In this document: positions 58,065 through 64,000 of the stretch, in pieces
Position numbering within the stretch: the first letter of the stretch is position 1
Layout: each line of letters begins with the position of its first letter
NCBI GenBank assembly: GCA_030737875.1
Contig: CM060912.1
Location: forward strand, 463,578,310-463,642,309
Origin: Allium sativum
Lineage: Eukaryota; Streptophyta; Magnoliopsida; Asparagales; Amaryllidaceae
Reading direction: 5' to 3'
Length of the DNA: 64,000 nucleotides
Program-made: the position numbers and the translations under genes
The notes under the pieces: model-generated
The model's database searches: none
The model's input: only the letters and a program-made list of their open reading frames with translations
What the model was told of the DNA's origin: nothing

Positions 58065-58921
58065 TGCTGACCAACTTTTTGGCAAAAGATGACACAACTT
58101 GGATTTCTAAGACAAGCTCTAAGAATTGTAGAATTGGCACTCTATCTCCCAGCTCGACTTTCACTTGGGTCGACCAAACTTAGTTCGACCCGAACCAATC
58201 GCACCTTAGGAAGAAATATCTTCTTTCGAACGTTGATCAGGTTTTATGTTTCGGGTCGATCGGTCGAACAAGTTGACCTCGAATACACCGACCCGGTCCA
58301 TTCACTGCACAACAAAGCCCGATTCTCAAGGCAACTTTATCGGTCATCTATGACCTATTTTATCTCCCTTGCTCCAAGTTTCGAGATACATGTGTTTCTC
58401 AAGTATCGATATGAACTATTCCCCAATAGGAGACCTAGTCCCGCCGCTTGCAATTGATTTTCTGGATCGAGCGACACATAGCTAAACCAACATCGGATAG
58501 CTGCCATGTGGCATACCGATCAATCCAAAATTCTGCCTATAAATAGCCCATTCTAGAAATTGAGAGGGTATCTTTTTGATCTTGGGATTCTTTTTATTTA
58601 AAAATAGAGATCTTTTATAAAAATAAACAGTTTGACTATCTTAACCATATAGGTCAATCGAACCATATCAAAACACAAGAATTTTGTGTATAAATCACTT
58701 CTTTCTGTACTTTCTTTCAATAAAGCAACTGTAACCTGTAATTGACAGTGTAGAAAAGATTATAAAGTGGATGTAGGCTTGGATTAAATTGAACCACTAT
58801 AAAAGTTACTGTGTGCTTCTTGATTTTATTTATTATCTTGCATTCTATGTTTGAGACTGTGAGAATACTTTGTAAATTGTGTTTGGATTACGAACTTTGG
58901 GGGTTGATTGTCATATGACCA
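58065..58921 (+). repeat. E2 5' LTR (857 bp)
   Basis: It starts TGCTGACCAACTTTTTGGC, matching the E1 3' LTR start TGTTGACCCTCCTTTTGGC, and ends ATGACCA before ACTTTTGATGCCAACG. CTATAAATAG lies at 58538-58547 and AATAAAG at 58721. Many TCGACC/GGTCGA words lie in U3 (58150-58310). Confidence 0.8.
58538..58547 (+). promoter_or_regulatory. E2 LTR TATA box
   Basis: CTATAAATAG about 470 bp into the LTR, same word and position as in E1. Confidence 0.65.
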
Positions 58922-59018
58922 ACTTTTGATGCCAACGCTTTTCTGGCCAGAAAGGGGCAGCCACCTTTAGCAATTTCTAAGCTTGAAATGATTTGGATAG
59001 CTATTTATTGAAGAAACG

Positions 59019-60903
59019 ATGGTAAAACGAAAGAAGGATGGAAAATCGTCCCATACTCAAGCCACCGGCGTCACAAGCACAGTAGACCCAGAAACGGGGG
59101 CAAGCCTGGAGGCTTCCTCGCGTGAAGAACCATCCCAATACTTAGCCAAGGATGAGATGGATGGAGTTCTGGCTGATCTCCGAGCGGAAATGGCGTCCCA
59201 GGATGAAATATTCAACAAACAACGGGAGATGATAGATAATTTCTTCGCTCGGATGGAAGGAAGGCCTAGCAACTAAGCATCACTCCCGACAACAGCCGAA
59301 GCGGGGGCAGTGGCTATGTTTTGGATCGATGAAACTCAAGCCCTGGATCGGTCCAACAACCTAGCACCAACTTGTTCGACTCAACCTATGGGTCGACCAG
59401 TTCCCGGATCGATGCAACCTTTGGGTCGACAAGATTCTAGTTCGATGCAACCTTCGGTTCGACCCGACATCTTATCCCAAACTGGACTTATGCAGCCTCT
59501 GACTCGACCTTGCCAGCACGACAATCCGAATATAGCTAGGGACAACAACCCTCCGTCTCTCCAAAACCGCAATACCACTTCATCTCCCAATGCAACGGAG
59601 GGAAAAGCTACCGTAAACCACTCTCATGTCACCCTGAATGAGGCAATCCCGAACCATGAACTGGGAATGCTATTCTAGGTTGGCTCGGTCTTATCGACAC
59701 AGATACGGTTCGGCCCAATGCGCATGCCTACCCGAAGACCCCGGAAAATCTATAACCAACAGTCGAGGCTAGGGACCACCTTCACCCCATCACTAGTGGG
59801 CCGCACTAGGTCGACCCCGAGCGCATGAGGCATGCTTCCACCATCGGCTGAGTTTCATGCTAATGCCATCGGTGCAGAATTGGATTCGTGACAGCGACTT
59901 CTCGAAGGTGGGAATCAAATTGCCAACATTATCAAATGCTTCACTCAAGGAGCCACTCCTCAGCATGACGTGGATAATGTCCATCGCAGTCCTTTTACAT
60001 GGGAAATTAGGAACTCTCGCAATACGCCTGACTTCAAACTTCCAGTTTTGAAGCCACACAATGGCAGGACATATCCTATCATACATCTTGTGCGCTACAT
60101 ATGTCACATGGAAGTATTATCTACATCGGTTAATGTCATGGCTAAGTGCTTCCCTCTTTATTTGATCGACATCGCTGCAATGTGGTGTCGACAGCTAGAA
60201 TCAGAATCGATCAACAGCTACGACACGTTGGTCACCCGCTTCATTGAGCAATTCAGGGTCCACATATCTTGGCCTAAGAGTGTAATGTTTCTCACATCTA
60301 CTAGCAGAGGTCTGACGAGACCCTACTCTCTTTCCTGAAGGATGCAGTGCAGCTGTAGCATCCGTAGATCAACCGGAGCCATCTATGGTGCTCATGGCCC
60401 TATGGCTGCATAGAACAGACTTCAAAATATCACTCCAAAGAGATCCTCCAGATATATTAGTGATTTCTACTCTAAAGCGGGTAGGTTCCTCCGATAAAAG
60501 GATGCCAATATCGAGATGGATAGCCTCAATGTACTTTCTGTAAAGGATGGAGGACCATCCACTGCTGTTCAGAACAAAGGAAAGGGAAAGAGTGACAGGA
60601 ATGTACGATCCCTTAGAGAGCCTAAATATGATAGATATACCGAGCTCAATTCCTCACTGTTGGATGTATACCTAGATGTGCGAAGAAATCTTCCTTTACC
60701 TAAGCCTCCTAGGTGGGAGCCAACTCAGAATGAGCGTGTCAGGAAATCATGGTATGTTTCACGATATGGTAGGTCATGACACCAATGACTGCAGACACTT
60801 ACGTGATCTCATCGAAGAACGGGGTAGATGTGAAGAGCTGCCCAAGTATGTTAAGAAATCTACGGCATCCGCACTGCCACTTCTACTCTTTGATTCTCCT
60901 TAG
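59019..60903 (+). pseudogene. E2 gag (broken) with Met-Gln-Pro repeat linker
   Basis: It starts MVKRKKDGKSSHTQATGV, with a charged helix at DEMDGVLADLRAEM and a stop at 59276. The 59310-59678 frame holds a repeated linker (TQPMGRP, SMQPLGRQ, SMQPSVRP, LMQPLTRP). The core gag domain at 59970-60338 has PFTWEIRNSRNTPDFKLPVL, VMAKCFPLYLIDIAAMWCRQ and FIEQFRVHISWPKSV. Traces at 60340 match QR-DETL-SFLK of E1. The C-terminal part at 60516-60903 has WYVSRYG and DTNDCRHLRDLIEERGR, a decayed form of the CLFH-TSECRHL motif of E1. Several frameshifts. No protease or pol follows. Confidence 0.8.
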
Positions 60904-61054
60904 AAAGGAATGGATCCCAAGCCAAGCATCCGCGGCATTATAATCAATTGATCTGGATCAGATCATCTTGGATTTACTGCATTTATTAGGGTATAAGAGA
61001 TATATTTCTGTTGCTCTAAGATTTTAAATGGATACGTCGACTCACGTATGTACA

Positions 61055-61572
61055 GGGGTTAGGCTTTGGCCCTCGGATGTACCACATTCTCGACTATACA
61101 ACTATTCTACGAATAAATGGCTATTTTGAAGTACACATGTATGGGATTAGGATTTAATCCTCAGGCGTGCTCTGAATTCAATCATAAACCAATCAGTATT
61201 CATTTTGGTTCTGTAATAATTTCTAGAGTTTATAAAACCTATTTATCAAGCATGGATTATTTTTGATATATATAAGTGTCATGTCAGGATTTGGCAAGGT
61301 TCTCAATCAAAACCAGAGTATGGATTATTCTCGTTTCTATATCTTAGGTATGGTTGATACCTAGACATAAACTCTACTCGTCAAGATATAACAAACATAA
61401 CTCTATTAAAATGAGTATGTATTATACTCGAGCCAAATTCCTAAGTGTGGATTACACTTCAGCAAACCAAACTACTTTGTTAAGATTTGGCAAGGAAACA
61501 CCGCCAAAACTCGGGTATGGTTTACACTCAATCTCACGGTATGGATTATACCCTGAGTAAGGTTTATACTCA
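61055..61572 (+). repeat. E2 hairpin series with GG-N-TT loops
   Basis: Stem-loop units lie at 61055-61073 (GGGTTA/TGGCCC, loop GGCTT), 61144-61160 (GGATTA/TAATCC, loop GGATT), 61315-61332, 61345-61363 (TAGGTAT/ATACCTA, loop GGTTG), 61413-61429 (GAGTAT/ATACTC, loop GTATT), 61443-61459 (AAGTGT/ACACTT, loop GGATT), 61513-61529, 61538-61552 (GGTAT/ATACC, loop GGATT) and 61554-61572 (TGAGTA/TACTCA). The stems differ from unit to unit but remain paired, while the loop stays close to GG-N-TT. Confidence 0.85.
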
Positions 61573-61585
61573 ACTTGGATTTCTA

Positions 61586-63828
61586 TGGCACCCCACATCC
61601 GTTAATGTCATTCATAAGAGAATGCATTAAGTTTCATGAAGCGCAATAGGTAAAAAATAATTAAAATTCACAAGACAGACATAAGTAGGCAGCGGAAAAT
61701 TAATTTTTATTATAAAAAGCAAAACATTATTCCAAACCAGTTACATCATCAAATACCAAATACTTCAAATAAAACCATATGTCTTATAATGCCAAACATC
61801 AGAGTACAATAATGCAAAACCATATCCCTTTTTACAAGCCATAGCAAAGTAGAAAGATGATCAAAGTGGTATATCAAATCAGAAGAAGTCCTGATCCAAG
61901 CTGAAAGAAAATCCTAATCACTGCGGAGTACTACCATTATGAGGACTGGGGGGAAGAAGAAAAAAGCAAAACAAAATAGGTCTGACTTAAAGCCTAGCGA
62001 GCTCCAATTATTTTCATTGTATGCTTAAAGTAGTGGTATCAATACAGATAAATAAGACTGAACGAGAAAGTATAGTATCATATAAGTACAAGACAGTAAG
62101 ATAAAACAAGGATCGAGTAAAGCTTCTCATTTATATCCCAAGAACAAGTTTTTCTCTACACTAATACCAGTATATCAGGATTATGTGTTACCCTACTTAC
62201 ATATCAGAATTAGGTGTTACCCCAATTACATATCAGGATTAGGTGTTATCCTAATTACGTATTAGGATTAGGTGTTACCATAATTACTACCCATGCGAAC
62301 GACTCCCTACTATGTAAATACCCTGTGTCTGCCCGGCAGTAGGGTGTATCACTCCCTAACCCAGCAACTTATAGAACACAGACCTATTTACTAGTGTTAC
62401 AGCGTCTTAGTTTCCCTAATCAGACTCATGCACGCTTATGACTCCGCCGGAACATGCCCATACCCACCTTCCTCTTTTTGAACCTCTTACTATCCAGATT
62501 AGTAAAGCGTGCCCTGTCCCCGACTTAGAGTGAGTCCCCCTAATAAGATACCAATAGGGATGCTGACTAATATAGATTCCACACAGCAAGATTGGCACAA
62601 TCCAAACCCCCTAAGCTTGTGCCCCAAGTAACTAGGATTTAAGAGTCCCCAATACTCGATACAACATCAAAACTAGGGACCTCTTAACTTATTAATAATC
62701 AGGTTTAACTTAGTAGGCTTAAGTTCATTAATAAGTATGGTTGTATTATAACATTTTTTTTGTAAATGTTTTTATGTGTACAACCCCTTCCCCAAAACAA
62801 GCACCCGCCCAGATGTATATATACACTAGAGTAATTCAGTTTACTTAACCTACGTCTGGTACTTACATTTTCTAAACATGTTCTTTATTTAATCTCTGTA
62901 TTAAGTCTAATTTAACATGTATACATATATGCATATTCTTCCTTTTGATTATATTCCAATTTACAGTCAAAAGTCCTCAAAATATAATATGCCCAAATTC
63001 TCCTTTTTCATCATCATTTCATATTATCCCAAATTCAATTATACGCAATCTTAAATCGGGAATGGCTCAGGCTTAGCGTAAATAAAAGGAAAGTAGAAGG
63101 AGATGAACAGAATAAAATCAAATTATATAAAATGGGCATAAACAAGACTAGAAATAAATTAAACAACATAATATGGATAAGGAAGATAGATATGTATGAA
63201 CATAACTGATTAATCAACTAACAGTAAAAGAACATATATTACTATAACATCTGCATAGATGAATAATAGTAAAAGAACTGTATAGACAATAACTTATAGG
63301 CATTGTATGTTCTAGATCCAATTTTATTTTGCTGTCATAATGTATTTCTAGACATCAGATCCGAAAGTAACTTGAACTCACAAGGCTAGGTCTTAGGTTC
63401 AGAAATAGTCCTTGAAAAGGGTTGTATGTTGATTACAGATCTTGAATTTTCTCTATTAAATAAACTTTTAGCCGTGTCTCCTCATTTTACTAATTAATTT
63501 AGAATATATCCATGGAGACAGAGAGAGGTGAAGAATAGTTGTATGTAGATAAAATGAGAGAGATCCCCTGTATATAGATTAATTAAGTTAATTCTTAACT
63601 GTTAGATTTTAGTGTCTTAAATCTAGCCATATAACTCATCCAATGAACCTAATATATAAAACAGTGCAAATACATTGTCCCAAATAGGACCTACAAGCGG
63701 ATGGATCGACCCCTCATAGATAAGGGTTGACCCATAGGCCGACGTAAGTCGGGATGGTTCGTCCCATGACCATTGGTTCCTACGCTAATTTTTCTGTTGG
63801 AATTTTATTAATATATATCCTTTATATA
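61586..63828 (-). repeat. Tekay-type LTR fragment (relative of the E4 LTR)
   Basis: The plus strand starts TGGCACCCCACATCCGTTAA, matching TGACACCCCACGTCCGTTAA at 45476. It shares GCAGCGGAAA, the TATTTACTAGTGTTACAGCG region, GGTCTGACTTAAAG and a GTTCGTCCCAT segment in the same order as E4. Its outer end (expected GGGGTGTTACA) is missing. At 63829 the sequence switches to a TGTTGACC LTR. Subfamily differs from E4 (many indels). Confidence 0.75.
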
Positions 63829-64000
63829 TGTTGACCAACTTTTTCAAAAACTATCACAGTTCAAGGGATCAAAGCATAACGTTAGAAGGCTCACCATTCA
63901 GTACCGACTGATCCCAACGGATTGCCCTTTATTCCAGAAGGTCCAAGTAAGGCTCAGCCCGAACCAATTTCCTCAGGCGGCGATATATCTCTTCCCAGCA
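63829..64000 (+). repeat. start of an E1/E2-family LTR, runs off the window
   Basis: TGTTGACCAACTTTTTCAAA matches the E2 LTR start. Further in, CAGCCCGAACCAATT with GATATATCTCTTC corresponds to CGACCCGAACCAATC with AAATATCTTC in E2 (58180-58230). It may be the 3' LTR of E2 or a separate copy. Confidence 0.65.

Larger units (their letters stand above)
58065..61585 (+). mobile_element. E2: gag-only LTR retrotransposon, sister of E1
   Basis: The 5' LTR, short leader, broken gag (59019-60903) and a hairpin-rich 3' region (61055-61572) are followed by a Tekay-type LTR fragment (61586-63828). Then an LTR start of the E1/E2 type (63829: TGTTGACCAACTTTTTCAAA) appears. If the latter is the 3' LTR of E2, the Tekay fragment is nested inside. 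The lack of a polypurine tract before 63829 leaves this open. No pol genes. Confidence 0.75.

Noticed and set aside
1..64000. tRNA, rRNA, CRISPR or bacterial-type operons
   Set aside because: No cloverleaf with A/B boxes, no rRNA core words, and no regular direct-repeat/spacer array were seen. The tandem arrays found have no unique spacers.

Overview
The window is plant nuclear DNA, very probably from an angiosperm, and about three quarters of it is decayed transposable elements nested in one another. Evidence for a plant includes Ty3/gypsy chromovirus pol with long TGTAACACCCC-type LTRs, RTE and L1 LINEs, hAT transposases with BED and dimerisation domains, gag-only LTR elements, (TA)n-flanked MITEs and intron-containing coding fragments. 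Bacterial genes, CRISPR arrays, rRNA and tRNA genes were not seen. Almost every coding stretch is broken by stops or frameshifts.

Layout. 0-1.4 kb: remnant of a hAT element with its C-terminal dimerisation domain. 1.6-2.9 kb: 5'-truncated RTE LINE (minus), abutting a long LTR-like block (2943 to about 6 kb) that runs into AT-rich tandem repeats. 7.3-15.9 kb: two in-phase exons of a probable host gene (7335-7494 and 15697-15900), separated by an 8.2 kb intron. That intron holds a BED-type hAT transposase (minus) split by a CGACTAG-rich MITE, several (TA)n-associated MITEs and microsatellites. 16.2-16.5 kb: a MITE with nested perfect palindromes. 17.5-24.1 kb: near full-length L1 LINE (plus) bounded by an 18-bp direct repeat. 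24.1-27 kb: AT-rich DNA with small repeated palindromes. 27-30.8 kb: gag-only LTR element E1 (minus). 31-37.2 kb: eroded gypsy internal region E6 (plus), interrupted by a solo-LTR-like block (33163-36927) and ending in a polypurine tract. Its LTR begins at 37194 and is split by the Tekay-type chromovirus E4 (minus, 38270-47902) and by an ORF2-deleted L1 (49937-52169). 53.9-57.2 kb: gypsy pol fragment E5 (plus), same family as E6 and interrupted by a 1.56 kb LTR-like insert. 58.1-61.6 kb: gag-only LTR element E2 (plus), sister to E1. 61.6-63.8 kb: partial Tekay-type LTR. 63.8-64 kb: start of another LTR of the E1/E2 family.

The most unusual signal is in E1 and E2. Between the gag remnant and the 3' LTR side, each carries a tandem series of short hairpins whose stems change in a compensatory way. 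In E2 the loop is nearly fixed (GG-N-TT) while the stems vary. In E1 a double-stem unit keeps pairing through paired substitutions. Similar small-hairpin arrays recur in unrelated sequences here (16.28-16.40, 25.92-26.03, 26.30-26.40 and 35.09-35.15 kb). All calls come from reading the sequence by eye. Element boundaries are approximate unless a terminal repeat, polypurine tract or target-site duplication is cited.
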